Shown here piece after piece: positions 32,701 through 40,237 of a DNA stretch of 40,237 bases. The notes beneath the pieces are model-generated. The model was not told the origin of the DNA. It ran no database searches and worked only from the letters and a program-made list of their open reading frames with translations. Source of the stretch: Fusobacterium sp. SYSU M8D902 (GTDB lineage: Bacteria; Fusobacteriota; Fusobacteriia; Fusobacteriales; Fusobacteriaceae); NCBI RefSeq assembly GCF_040199715.1, contig NZ_JBEFNA010000001.1:200639-240875 (forward strand), read 5' to 3'. Positions within the stretch are counted from its first letter, which is position 1. Each line of letters begins with the position of its first letter. The position numbers and the translations under genes were made by a program.

Positions 32701-34256
32701 TATCTCTTACCTCCAAGCATTGATTCTATAAATGGATTGAAATAACTTGAATCTTTTTCAAATACTCCAGCTAATCCTTTTCCACCATCTATTGGTCTTC
32801 TTATTCCAGCAAATACTCCACCTTCTATTGTTTTGAATATTCCTGTTGTTTCAATAGTTTTTAAAAGTTCTGCTGCTTTTTCTAATACCTCTTTAGCTCT
32901 GTTTTCCATTATTCCACCCTTTTTAAATTGGATGTCATTTCCTAAATCTTCCATATTGTTGAAGATATATTTTGCATTTTCAATAGAAAGTGCTCTATCT
33001 GACATAAATGGAGTATGGATTGCTTCTGTTAACATTCCTAATAGGTGAACTTTTTGACCTGTCATTATACTTACCATATTAAATAAAGCATCTTGTACAT
33101 GTCCTTTAAATATATTTCCTGTCATAAATTTTGTAGGTGGCATATATTTTAAAGGTGCTTTAGGGAAGATCTCTCTTGCCATTTGAGCTTGTGCTAACTC
33201 ATATAAGAATCCATTTTTTGTATCTGGATGCATTTCAAAAGCGTGTCCAAGTCCCATTTGCTCTTCAGGAAGTCCTGCTACTAATGCGAACTGCTCATTT
33301 ATAAATTGAGAAGCTAATACTGTATGTGCCTCTTCAATTGCGTCAGCAGTAGTTAGGTAGTTATCCTCTCCAGTATTGATTATAACTCCTGCAAATCCAT
33401 TGATTACTCTTGAGAAGAATTGGTCAATTAATGTTCTCTTCATATTGATATCTCTAAATAGAATTCCGTATAATGCGTCGTTAAGCATCATATCTAGTCT
33501 TTCTAATGCTCCCATAGCTGCTATTTCTGGCATACATAATCCTGAACAATAGTTACATAATCTTATATATCTTTTTAACTCTACTCCAACTTCATCAAGT
33601 GCTTTTCTCATAATTCTAAAGTTTTCTTGAGTGGCAACAGTTCCTCCAAATCCCTCTGTTGTAGCTCCGTATGGAACATAGTCTAGAAGTGATTGTCCAG
33701 TAGTTCTGATAACTGCTATAACGTCTGCACCTTGTCTTGCAGCAGCAACAGCTTGAGTAACGTCCTCATAGATATTTCCTGTTGCAACTATAACATAGAT
33801 ATATGGACCTTTTTTATCTCCATAAACACCTAAATACTCTTCTCTTTTTGCTCTATTTGCTTTAACTCTTTCTACAGTTTTCTCTACTATTGGTTTTAAT
33901 GCAAGTCTGATATCGAAATCATCATGCCACTTCATTTTTGTAATATCTAACTCTTTTTTAGCTATTTTTTCTGCTATCTCTTGTGGTTGTAATCCTGTTT
34001 CTAGCATAGCATTTCCAATATATTTAGCTACTCCTAAAGATAGGTTTCCATTCTCTTTTATGAAATCTACTACTACGTTAGGTAATGGAACTTCAAAATC
34101 ATCTATTCCATCTATTCCTAATAATCTACATATAGTTCTTTCAACAGTTACTGTACTATGTTTATCTATAAATACTTGGGCATCAGCAGCTATATTCTTC
34201 GCTGAAGTACGAGCCTCTTCTACTAAATTCCAATTTAGGTTTAATTTGCTCTCCAT
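32700..34256 (-). CDS. kamD: Lysine 5,6-aminomutase alpha subunit KamD
   Basis: This 518-residue TIM-barrel subunit of the adenosylcobalamin- and PLP-dependent aminomutase recognisably contains RTICRLLGIDGIDDFEVPLPNVVVDFI at the N-terminus, VIVATGNIYEDVTQAVAAARQGADVIAVIRTTGQSLLDYVP, and RLCNYCSGLCMPEIAAMGALERLDMMLNDALYG. It forms the substrate chamber facing KamE. The gene follows kamC by 3 bases with GGAGGATTAAGGA as ribosome site. The length is normal for the family. Confidence 0.96.
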   Translation of the reverse strand: MESKLNLNWNLVEEARTSAKNIAADAQVFIDKHSTVTVERTICRLLGIDGIDDFEVPLPNVVVDFIKENGNLSLGVAKYIGNAMLETGLQPQEIAEKIAKKELDITKMKWHDDFDIRLALKPIVEKTVERVKANRAKREEYLGVYGDKKGPYIYVIVATGNIYEDVTQAVAAARQGADVIAVIRTTGQSLLDYVPYGATTEGFGGTVATQENFRIMRKALDEVGVELKRYIRLCNYCSGLCMPEIAAMGALERLDMMLNDALYGILFRDINMKRTLIDQFFSRVINGFAGVIINTGEDNYLTTADAIEEAHTVLASQFINEQFALVAGLPEEQMGLGHAFEMHPDTKNGFLYELAQAQMAREIFPKAPLKYMPPTKFMTGNIFKGHVQDALFNMVSIMTGQKVHLLGMLTEAIHTPFMSDRALSIENAKYIFNNMEDLGNDIQFKKGGIMENRAKEVLEKAAELLKTIETTGIFKTIEGGVFAGIRRPIDGGKGLAGVFEKDSSYFNPFIESMLGGKR

Positions 34257-34259
34257 TCC

Positions 34260-35723
34260 TTAATCCTCCTTGCTATACTCTTGTAATATTATATTGGCAA
34301 ACTTCTCATCAATTCCTATAAGTTTAGCTATATTCAATGCGTCTTTTGGAACCTCACTATCATCAGATCTCTCCAATCTATAATCCATATAATCCTGTAT
34401 CAAACTCATTGAATTTACACTAATCTCAATTTTTGTTTTTAATTTATTAAAATCCACATTTTTTAATCCCACTACTTCATAGTGATTCATATTGGCTTGA
34501 GCAATACCATCAAAATGTGTTGTTATCAAAGAGATACTATCTTTATCATTTAAACACTCTGCTAAAGCTTTTACAAATTTTTGTCCCTCTTTTGGATTTG
34601 TTCCTCTTGCAAATTCATCAAAGACTACAAATCCTGTTCCTAATTCTAAAAATACATTTACCTCTTTTAACTTCATTATCTCAGCTCCAAAGGTACTCAA
34701 TCCTTTGGATATATCCTGCATATCATCAGAAACAAAGAAAACAAAGTCAACAATTGGAAATTCTGCTTCATCTGCTACAACGAAAAATCCATAGTTAAAC
34801 AACAGTAGATTCTCAGTTATAGTTTTTAAGGCAACACTCTTTCCACCCATATTAGCACCAGTTATTATTGTAACTCCAGGAGCTAACTCTATGTCTATTG
34901 GTGTAAAATTCTTCCCTTTACTATCTAGCATCTCTCTTACTTCTATATTTACAAGTCCTTTGGCTGATATTTTCATTTCTGTAGATATTTTTGCTCTTTT
35001 TCCACCATATTGTTGTGCAAATCTTACCTTTGCCATTAAAAAATCTAAATTTCCTATTTTGTCAATATTTTCTAAATACACTTCCCCGTACTTTAAAACT
35101 TCCGCTGAAAGAATCTGTCTTATTCTTAACTCTTCTTGCTCTTCTTCAACAAGAACACTTAATCTTTCCTCTTTTAATCTTCCAATTTCATCTATATCAG
35201 AAGTGGAAAATATCTTCTTTTCTATAGATTTCTTTTTATCTCTGATCTCTTTTAGAACTTCTGAATAACTATCATAAATGTAAAATGTTGGAACCTTTTC
35301 TCCATCTGGATCCAATGCTTCAAGCACTTTACTTATATCATTTAACCTAAATACTTCTAACTCTTTTGGAAACTTCTCTAGATATTCGTTTAAACTTTCC
35401 ATCAACATACCTTGAACTTTTATCTCAAAAAGATCAACATCATCTAGTATATTTCCTTTTAAACAGTTCTTTAAAACATTTTTTATATCTTTTAATCTAT
35501 GAATAATACCCTCTATATTTCTTACTGTGTCTCTATCACTTTGAGAATATTTTAGAAAAACTTCCATTTTAGAGAATTCAGCTTCTAACTCCTGCTCCTC
35601 TCCTTTATTGTAGTTTTTCAACTTTTTCAATTTATCATTTCCATAAAGTGACAAAGTTTCAACTCTATTTAAAAGGGTTTTAAAACCTAATCTATTCAAG
35701 CTTTTATCATCTATAAATCTCAT
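34260..35723 (-). CDS. kamC: Lysine 5,6-aminomutase reactivase ATPase KamC (MutS-like)
   Basis: This 487-residue protein has a MutS-type ABC ATPase domain in the second half: Walker A ITGANMGGKSVALKT, Walker B GFVVFDEFARGTNP, and the H-loop SLITTHFD. The first half is coiled-coil and charged. It lacks the mismatch-recognition domain of MutS1, and its place between kamB and kamD marks it as the ATPase of the aminomutase reactivation pair, which exchanges inactive cobalamin. The gene overlaps kamB by 4 bases (ATGA). Confidence 0.9.
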   Translation of the reverse strand: MRFIDDKSLNRLGFKTLLNRVETLSLYGNDKLKKLKNYNKGEEQELEAEFSKMEVFLKYSQSDRDTVRNIEGIIHRLKDIKNVLKNCLKGNILDDVDLFEIKVQGMLMESLNEYLEKFPKELEVFRLNDISKVLEALDPDGEKVPTFYIYDSYSEVLKEIRDKKKSIEKKIFSTSDIDEIGRLKEERLSVLVEEEQEELRIRQILSAEVLKYGEVYLENIDKIGNLDFLMAKVRFAQQYGGKRAKISTEMKISAKGLVNIEVREMLDSKGKNFTPIDIELAPGVTIITGANMGGKSVALKTITENLLLFNYGFFVVADEAEFPIVDFVFFVSDDMQDISKGLSTFGAEIMKLKEVNVFLELGTGFVVFDEFARGTNPKEGQKFVKALAECLNDKDSISLITTHFDGIAQANMNHYEVVGLKNVDFNKLKTKIEISVNSMSLIQDYMDYRLERSDDSEVPKDALNIAKLIGIDEKFANIILQEYSKED

Positions 35724-36748
35724 ATTTTTTCACCTACTACATCTATCACATTGACATTTAATTTCTCTTCTAAGAGAGTTCTAAACTTCTCCTTAGGAAA
35801 ATCATATCCAAGAGGAGAGTGAGGATTACAGGTTACAAATAGAAGATTTATTGGATTCAATACTCTAATATTTATTCCACAGGCTTCTATTTTTTTAAGA
35901 GTTATAAAATCTGTAAATACTCTTGTTCCATCCTTTATAACCAAGGTTAAGTTCTTGAAATTTTGTCTATTTTTTATCAAAGTTTCTAAAAACTTCTGTG
36001 TAATTGCTCCTCTGATTGCTATAACTTCTATATCATCATTGAAATAATTCTTTATTTCTTCATTTGATTCAAGAGAACTTATTCCTTCTAAATTTATAAT
36101 GCTTCCATCTCTATATATAACAACTGCTCTAGTTTCTAAGAAGTGATCCTCTATATACTTTTTCAATTCTATATTTTCGAAAACTGGAAGCTGTAATAAA
36201 GATACTGTTGTCTTAGTCTCATCTATTACTTTCCCCATATCTAAAGAAAGAGCTGCTCCTGTGGATAAAATAGTAGCCTCTGTTACATCACTCATTGCAC
36301 TTCCCTTTCTACTCAAAGCCCCATCTACAATAGAAAGTTCACTGCCATATCTTTCCATCAACTCCAATATCTCTTTAATTTGACTATTGTATGATGGTCC
36401 AGCTATATCTACATATCCTGAAGTTATCGCTCTTACTATTACTATATTCCCCATAGGGGTAGAGAAATCTGTGGTATACAGAATCTCTCCTGTTATATCA
36501 CAGTTTCTCAAACAATCTCTAGCAGTAGCTATAATAGTATTTGGATATACATATATTCTAGGTTTTGAAGTAGTAGTTACAACGTCTACCTCCTCACCAT
36601 CTCTACCTATAGATGTGAGTCCCACTACTTTCTTATCCCCTATCTTATTTATAAGAAAGTTTAATAGAGTTGTCTTCCCTACATTTTTCTCCATACCTAT
36701 TATTGATATTCTTTTATATTGCTTTAAAAGTGTATATACATCCAACAT
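35720..36748 (-). CDS. kamB: Lysine 5,6-aminomutase reactivase subunit KamB
   Basis: This 342-residue protein has an N-terminal P-loop (GMEKNVGKTTLLNFL at about 18-32), GLTSIGRDGE, and a central conserved block AITSGYVDIAGPS followed by VDGALSRKGSAMSDVTEATILSTGAA. It is always found next to KamC in lysine fermentation operons, and together they reactivate the B12-dependent aminomutase. No membrane segment is present. The ATG follows AGAGGTAGCGA, and the stop overlaps the kamC start. Confidence 0.87.
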   Translation of the reverse strand: MLDVYTLLKQYKRISIIGMEKNVGKTTLLNFLINKIGDKKVVGLTSIGRDGEEVDVVTTTSKPRIYVYPNTIIATARDCLRNCDITGEILYTTDFSTPMGNIVIVRAITSGYVDIAGPSYNSQIKEILELMERYGSELSIVDGALSRKGSAMSDVTEATILSTGAALSLDMGKVIDETKTTVSLLQLPVFENIELKKYIEDHFLETRAVVIYRDGSIINLEGISSLESNEEIKNYFNDDIEVIAIRGAITQKFLETLIKNRQNFKNLTLVIKDGTRVFTDFITLKKIEACGINIRVLNPINLLFVTCNPHSPLGYDFPKEKFRTLLEEKLNVNVIDVVGEKI

Positions 36749-36772
36749 TCGCTACCTCTTCACTAGAAATTT

Positions 36773-38020
36773 TTATTTTTCATTTCTCTTATGTCTATCT
36801 AATTCTTTTGGTTCTATTGCCATAGCTCCACCACTTAGAAGTTTTGAAACTCCAGTATTTAATCTGTGAGCTTTACAGTCATCACATTGACACTCTTCAT
36901 GGTACTCTTCTGGCTCTGTATAAGTAGTTATTACTCCCTCAAAGTTTCTTAATACTACTTTATGTGGTGATTGAGAAATTACATATTGAGGCATTACAGG
37001 AGTTTTTCCTCCTCCACCAGGTGCGTCTACAACAAATGTAGGTACTGCATACCCAGAAGTATGTCCTCTTAATCCTTCAATGATCTCGATTCCTTTAGAA
37101 ACTGGTGTTCTGAAGTGCTCAAGTCCCATTGATAAGTCACATTGATAAATGTAGTATGGTCTAACTCTCATTTTTACTAATTCGTGAACTAATCTCTTCA
37201 TTACATGTACACAGTCGTTAATTCCTCTTAATAATACTGATTGGTTTCCTAAAGGAATTCCAGCATTAGCTAATCTTTCACAAGCTGCTTTAGCTTCTGG
37301 AGTAACTTCTTTTGGATGGTTAAAGTGAGTATTTAACCAGATTGGGTGGTATTTCTTTAACATCTCTACTAATTCTGGAGTTATTCTTTGAGGTAAAACA
37401 ACTGGAGTTCTTGATCCAATTCTTACTATCTCAACGTGAGGAATAGCTCTTAATTTTTTAATGATATACTCTAAAGTCTCATCAGAAACTAGTAATGCAT
37501 CTCCTCCTGATAATAATACGTCTCTTACTTGTGGAGTTTTTGCAATATACTCAATAGCTTTATCTATTCTTTCCATAGGCATAGCTTGGTCATGAGCTCC
37601 TGCAAATCTTCTACGAGTACAGTGTCTACAATACATAGAACACATATCTGTTATTAGTAATAATACTCTATCAGGATATCTATGAGTTAATCCTGGAACT
37701 GGTGAGTCCTCATCTTCATGTAATGGGTCTAATAGGTCAGCTTCTGATTTATGAATCTCTCTTATTGATGGTATAGCTTGTTTTCTAATTGGGCAATTAG
37801 GGTCATCTATATCCATTAATGAGAAATAGTAAGGAGTAACTGCCATTCTTAATGTTTCAAGAGTTTTCTTAACTCCTTCTTCTTCCTCTTCACTTAAGTT
37901 GATGTATTTCTTTAAGTCATCTAAAGTTTCTATTCTATTTCTTACTTGCCAGTGCCAATCGTTCCATTCTGCATCAGTTACATTTGGGAAAAACTTTGCT
38001 CTTGTATTAACGGTATTCAT
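36773..38020 (-). CDS. kamA: Lysine 2,3-aminomutase KamA
   Basis: This 415-residue radical SAM and PLP enzyme converts L-lysine to L-beta-lysine, the first step of lysine fermentation. The 4Fe-4S cysteines are Cys127, Cys131 and Cys134 in MCSMYCRHCTRRRFAG. The PLP lysine lies in DAPGGGGKTPVMPQY. The C-terminal ECQCDDCKAH provides zinc cysteines seen in the clostridial enzyme. The gene is not fused to anything and has length typical of the fermentative type, rather than EpmB. The ATG follows AAGGAGATGAGAAT. It lies between kdd and kamB. Confidence 0.97.
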   Translation of the reverse strand: MNTVNTRAKFFPNVTDAEWNDWHWQVRNRIETLDDLKKYINLSEEEEEGVKKTLETLRMAVTPYYFSLMDIDDPNCPIRKQAIPSIREIHKSEADLLDPLHEDEDSPVPGLTHRYPDRVLLLITDMCSMYCRHCTRRRFAGAHDQAMPMERIDKAIEYIAKTPQVRDVLLSGGDALLVSDETLEYIIKKLRAIPHVEIVRIGSRTPVVLPQRITPELVEMLKKYHPIWLNTHFNHPKEVTPEAKAACERLANAGIPLGNQSVLLRGINDCVHVMKRLVHELVKMRVRPYYIYQCDLSMGLEHFRTPVSKGIEIIEGLRGHTSGYAVPTFVVDAPGGGGKTPVMPQYVISQSPHKVVLRNFEGVITTYTEPEEYHEECQCDDCKAHRLNTGVSKLLSGGAMAIEPKELDRHKRNEK

Positions 38021-38077
38021 ATTCTCATCTCCTTATTCCACTTTTCAAATTTTACATTTTCTAGTTTCTACATTATA

Positions 38078-39115
38078 TTATACATATAACTCGTTAAAGA
38101 TTTCTCTTAAAACTGCACTTTCTCTTAACTCTTCTAATGTTATAGCTGCGTGGTCTTTAGTGTATCCATTTCCAACCATCATAGTTACGTCTTTTCCTAC
38201 ACCTTCTGCTCCAAGAGCTGCTTTTGTAAATGATGTAGCCATTGAGAAGAAGTAAACTATTCCTAAATCTTTAACTGGAAGAATTGTTGACATCTCAGTA
38301 TTTGCTACGTTTACACAGTTGATAGCTACATCTACTTCTTTACCATCATTAGCTTCTAATACTGCATTTAAAACTTCTATTGGTTTAGTAGCGTCTGCTA
38401 TTACAACTTTTACTCTAGAACTTACTCTTTCTAATAGAGCTTTTTCTTTTTCATTTCTTACTAATCCGATTACATTTCCAGTAGGTCCTACTCTTTTTAC
38501 AGCCTCATATGCACATAACATTCCTGATTTTCCAGCTGATCCTAAGATTACTACTGATTGACATGGTCTTACAAGTTTAGCTACTTGAGCAGGTGCTCCA
38601 GCTACGTCTAGTGCTGCTAGTGCTAAAGTTTCAGGCATATCTTGTGGTAATACTGCATAGATTCCACTTTCGAATAATATTGCTTTACCTTTGATCTCTA
38701 CTCTATCAATTTCTGGTTTTACATCTATTATCTCATCTATTCTTAATGGAGTTAATGAAAGAGAAACAAGAGTTGCTATCTTATCTCCAACTTTTAGATC
38801 AGTTTTTCCTTCTAAGTCTGGACCTATTTTTTCAATTCTTCCTATTAGCATTCCACCAGATCCTGTTACTGGGTTTTGCATTTTTCCTCTTTCTCCAACT
38901 ATCTCTTTTATTTTAGCTTTTATTTTTTCTACATCATGTCCTGCTTCTTCTTCTATTTGAGTGAATGAAGCTGAGTCAATATTTAAAGCTATTACATCTA
39001 TTAATATCTCATTTGAATAAATTTCCATATCGTTATTAATTTTCAATGCTGGTTGTGGTAATACTCCTTGTGGCTCTATTACTCTGTGTGTTCCATATTT
39101 ACATCCTTTTAACAT
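38078..39115 (-). CDS. kdd: L-erythro-3,5-diaminohexanoate dehydrogenase
   Basis: This 345-residue medium-chain-like dehydrogenase has the NAD-binding Rossmann motif VVILGSAGKSGMLCAYEAVKRVG and starts MLKGCKYGTHRVIEPQGVLPQPALKI, distinctive of Kdd. It deaminates 3,5-diaminohexanoate oxidatively to 5-amino-3-oxohexanoate with NAD+, releasing ammonia. It follows kce by 25 bases and is separated from kamA by 57 bases with no convincing promoter. The ATG follows GGGGGTATCACA. Confidence 0.95.
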   Translation of the reverse strand: MLKGCKYGTHRVIEPQGVLPQPALKINNDMEIYSNEILIDVIALNIDSASFTQIEEEAGHDVEKIKAKIKEIVGERGKMQNPVTGSGGMLIGRIEKIGPDLEGKTDLKVGDKIATLVSLSLTPLRIDEIIDVKPEIDRVEIKGKAILFESGIYAVLPQDMPETLALAALDVAGAPAQVAKLVRPCQSVVILGSAGKSGMLCAYEAVKRVGPTGNVIGLVRNEKEKALLERVSSRVKVVIADATKPIEVLNAVLEANDGKEVDVAINCVNVANTEMSTILPVKDLGIVYFFSMATSFTKAALGAEGVGKDVTMMVGNGYTKDHAAITLEELRESAVLREIFNELYV

Positions 39116-39140
39116 TGTGATACCCCCTATAATTTTAATT

Positions 39141-39956
39141 CTATTTTGTTAAACTTAAAATTCTTCTTGCTTCATCTGGAGTTGCTATCTCTCTTCCTAG
39201 CTCTTTTGCTAATCTAACTACTTTTTCTACTAACTCTCCATTAGACTTAGCTAATACCCCTTTATCTATATATACGTTATCTTCAAAACCAACTCTTACA
39301 TGTCCTCCCATTGTTATTGCTAAAGCTGCCATTGGGAATTCATGTCTTCCAATTCCTGAAACTGTCCAAGTTGATCCTTGAGGAATACTCTCACTTATGA
39401 AAACTAAATCTCTTGCACTAGCTGACATCTGTACACCTAATACAAAGTCAAAGTGCATAGGTTCTTTTATAAACCCTTGTTTTGCATATCTGATAGCATA
39501 ATCTACCATACCTTTATCAAATACTTCTATCTCTGGTTTTACATTTCTTTCTATCATTATTTTTCCAAAGTTCTTGATAGTGTTCTCTGTATTAACAAAT
39601 ACTTCATCTCCACCAAAGTTACAAGTTCCACAATCTAGTGTAGCCATCTCTATTCCTAGTTCAGTAGGTTGTAATCTCTCTAGATCTGTCATTCCTACTG
39701 CTCCACCAGTTGATGGTTGGATAATTACATCTGGACACTTTTCTCTTATTGCATCTATACAAGCTTTAAATCTCTCTTTTGATTGAGTAGGTGTTCCGTC
39801 ATCTTCTCTTACATGTAAATGTATTATTGCTGCTCCTGCTTTATAAGCACTGTAAGCTTCTCTAGCTATCTCTTCCACTGTATATGGTACAGCTGGGTTA
39901 TTTTCTTTTGTTACTTCAGCTCCACAAATAGCTGCTGTAATTATTAATTTTTCCAT
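39141..39956 (-). CDS. kce: 3-keto-5-aminohexanoate cleavage enzyme Kce
   Basis: This 271-residue TIM-barrel zinc enzyme of the BKACE family has the Zn motif HLHVRE in AAIIHLHVREDDGTPTQS, ICGAEVTKENNPAVPYT near the start, and STGGAVGMTDLERLQP. It converts 5-amino-3-oxohexanoate and acetyl-CoA to 3-aminobutyryl-CoA and acetoacetate. Acetoacetate then feeds AtoDA. The gene follows kal by 35 bases and its ATG follows GAGGAGGAAATAACATT. Confidence 0.96.
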   Translation of the reverse strand: MEKLIITAAICGAEVTKENNPAVPYTVEEIAREAYSAYKAGAAIIHLHVREDDGTPTQSKERFKACIDAIREKCPDVIIQPSTGGAVGMTDLERLQPTELGIEMATLDCGTCNFGGDEVFVNTENTIKNFGKIMIERNVKPEIEVFDKGMVDYAIRYAKQGFIKEPMHFDFVLGVQMSASARDLVFISESIPQGSTWTVSGIGRHEFPMAALAITMGGHVRVGFEDNVYIDKGVLAKSNGELVEKVVRLAKELGREIATPDEARRILSLTK

Positions 39957-39991
39957 AATGTTATTTCCTCCTCTAAAATTAGCTTAATTTA

Positions 39992-40237
39992 CTATTTTTT
40001 TCTTTGTTTATCTTTAGGAGTAACACATGTTCCGCTAGCTCTACATACAACTATTGGTTCTGGAAGTACATCTGCTGCTGAATCATTAATGTCTGGTCTT
40101 GGTACTATTACTTTTCTTGCTTCAAAAACCATTTTTCTTGAAGAATTTCCTGTACTTACTATCTCTCCTACTGCTTCTATAAAATCTCCAGCATATACAG
40201 GTGCCATAAACTCAACGCTATCATAAGCTTTAAATAA
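39992..40237 (-). CDS. kal: 3-aminobutyryl-CoA ammonia-lyase, C-terminal part
   Basis: The frame is open through the right edge, so only the last 81 residues are seen. They read [20 protein letters not shown] and [22 protein letters not shown], the hot-dog fold of Kal; the first visible methionine is internal. The enzyme removes ammonia from 3-aminobutyryl-CoA to give crotonyl-CoA, which leads to butyryl-CoA. It stands directly before kce, as in other lysine fermenters. The operon promoter lies outside the window. Confidence 0.9.
   Translation of the reverse strand, partial: LFKAYDSVEFMAPVYAGDFIEAVGEIVSTGNSSRKMVFEARKVIVPRPDINDSAADVLPEPIVVCRASGTCVTPKDKQRKK

Noticed and set aside
34891-35268. 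125-codon plus-strand open frame opposite kamC
   Set aside because: Low-complexity serine/leucine/phenylalanine product typical of the antisense of an AT-rich gene; no ribosome site.
34260-35723. DNA mismatch repair MutS
   Set aside because: Only the ATPase core is shared; the mismatch-binding part is missing and the gene lies between kamB and kamD, so it is the aminomutase reactivase ATPase.
36387-36869. 160-codon open frame on the plus strand
   Set aside because: It lies antisense to kamB and the end of kamA, both well-conserved genes, has no ribosome site and resembles no family.

Overview
This 40 kb window is AT-rich chromosomal DNA. All 44 protein-coding genes I can support lie on the minus strand, so transcription runs from high to low coordinates. 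The gene content points to Fusobacterium or a close relative: a clostridial/fusobacterial lysine-to-butyrate fermentation operon (kal-kce-kdd-kamA-kamB-kamC-kamD-kamE), AtoDA and AtoE for short-chain acid metabolism, lipoproteins and an ECF sigma module suited to an outer-membraned cell, and accBC/Asp23/nusB linkage of the kind seen in Firmicutes. No rRNA, tRNA, CRISPR array, insertion sequence or prophage is visible.

Layout in transcription order. 40237-31915 is the lysine operon: 2,3-aminomutase, 5,6-aminomutase and its KamB/KamC reactivase, 3,5-diaminohexanoate dehydrogenase, the Kce cleavage enzyme and a partial 3-aminobutyryl-CoA ammonia-lyase. It ends in a terminator at 31841-31880. 31817-25438 is a long housekeeping and envelope run: miaB, rho, a LysM/M23 peptidase, ispG and a lipoprotein, then a sigma-E-like module (sigma factor, membrane-anchored candidate anti-sigma factor, Spy/CpxP-like periplasmic protein) with an ECF-type promoter in front. 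A PhzF-family gene follows, then the C-terminal remnant of a Cys/Met-metabolism PLP enzyme. 24348-20594 is the riboflavin operon ribH-ribD-ribE-ribBA behind a strong promoter, an FMN riboswitch and a terminator; ribE appears to start at an AUU codon. 20586-19175 holds two lipoproteins (unknown, RlpA-like). dnaE follows, then accB-like, accC, Asp23, AmaP, DUF2273 and nusB. A threonine-aldolase-like gene stands alone with a structured leader. 10950-5484 is a copper region: promoter and operator, copZ, copA, terminator, then a fused double-CsoR repressor and a two-component system. 5438-1885 is atoE-ogg-atoD-atoA. 1878-1 is a nucleosidase, a SUFU-domain protein and the start of a spore-photoproduct-lyase-family radical SAM gene.

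The observations most worth a second look are: (1) a biotin carboxyl carrier-like protein next to accC in which the biotin-accepting lysine is replaced by glycine; (2) a CsoR-type sensor made of two fused copies, both with the Cys-His-Cys copper ligands but only the first with the basic DNA-binding helix, together with a near-ideal operator overlapping the copZA start site; (3) an SPL-family radical SAM gene in an apparently non-sporulating lineage, coupled to a SAM-by-product nucleosidase and a SUFU protein; (4) the AUU start of riboflavin synthase; (5) an autoregulated ECF sigma module. Most housekeeping promoters here fit TTGACA/TTGAAA-17-TATAAT closely, which supports the operon boundaries given.
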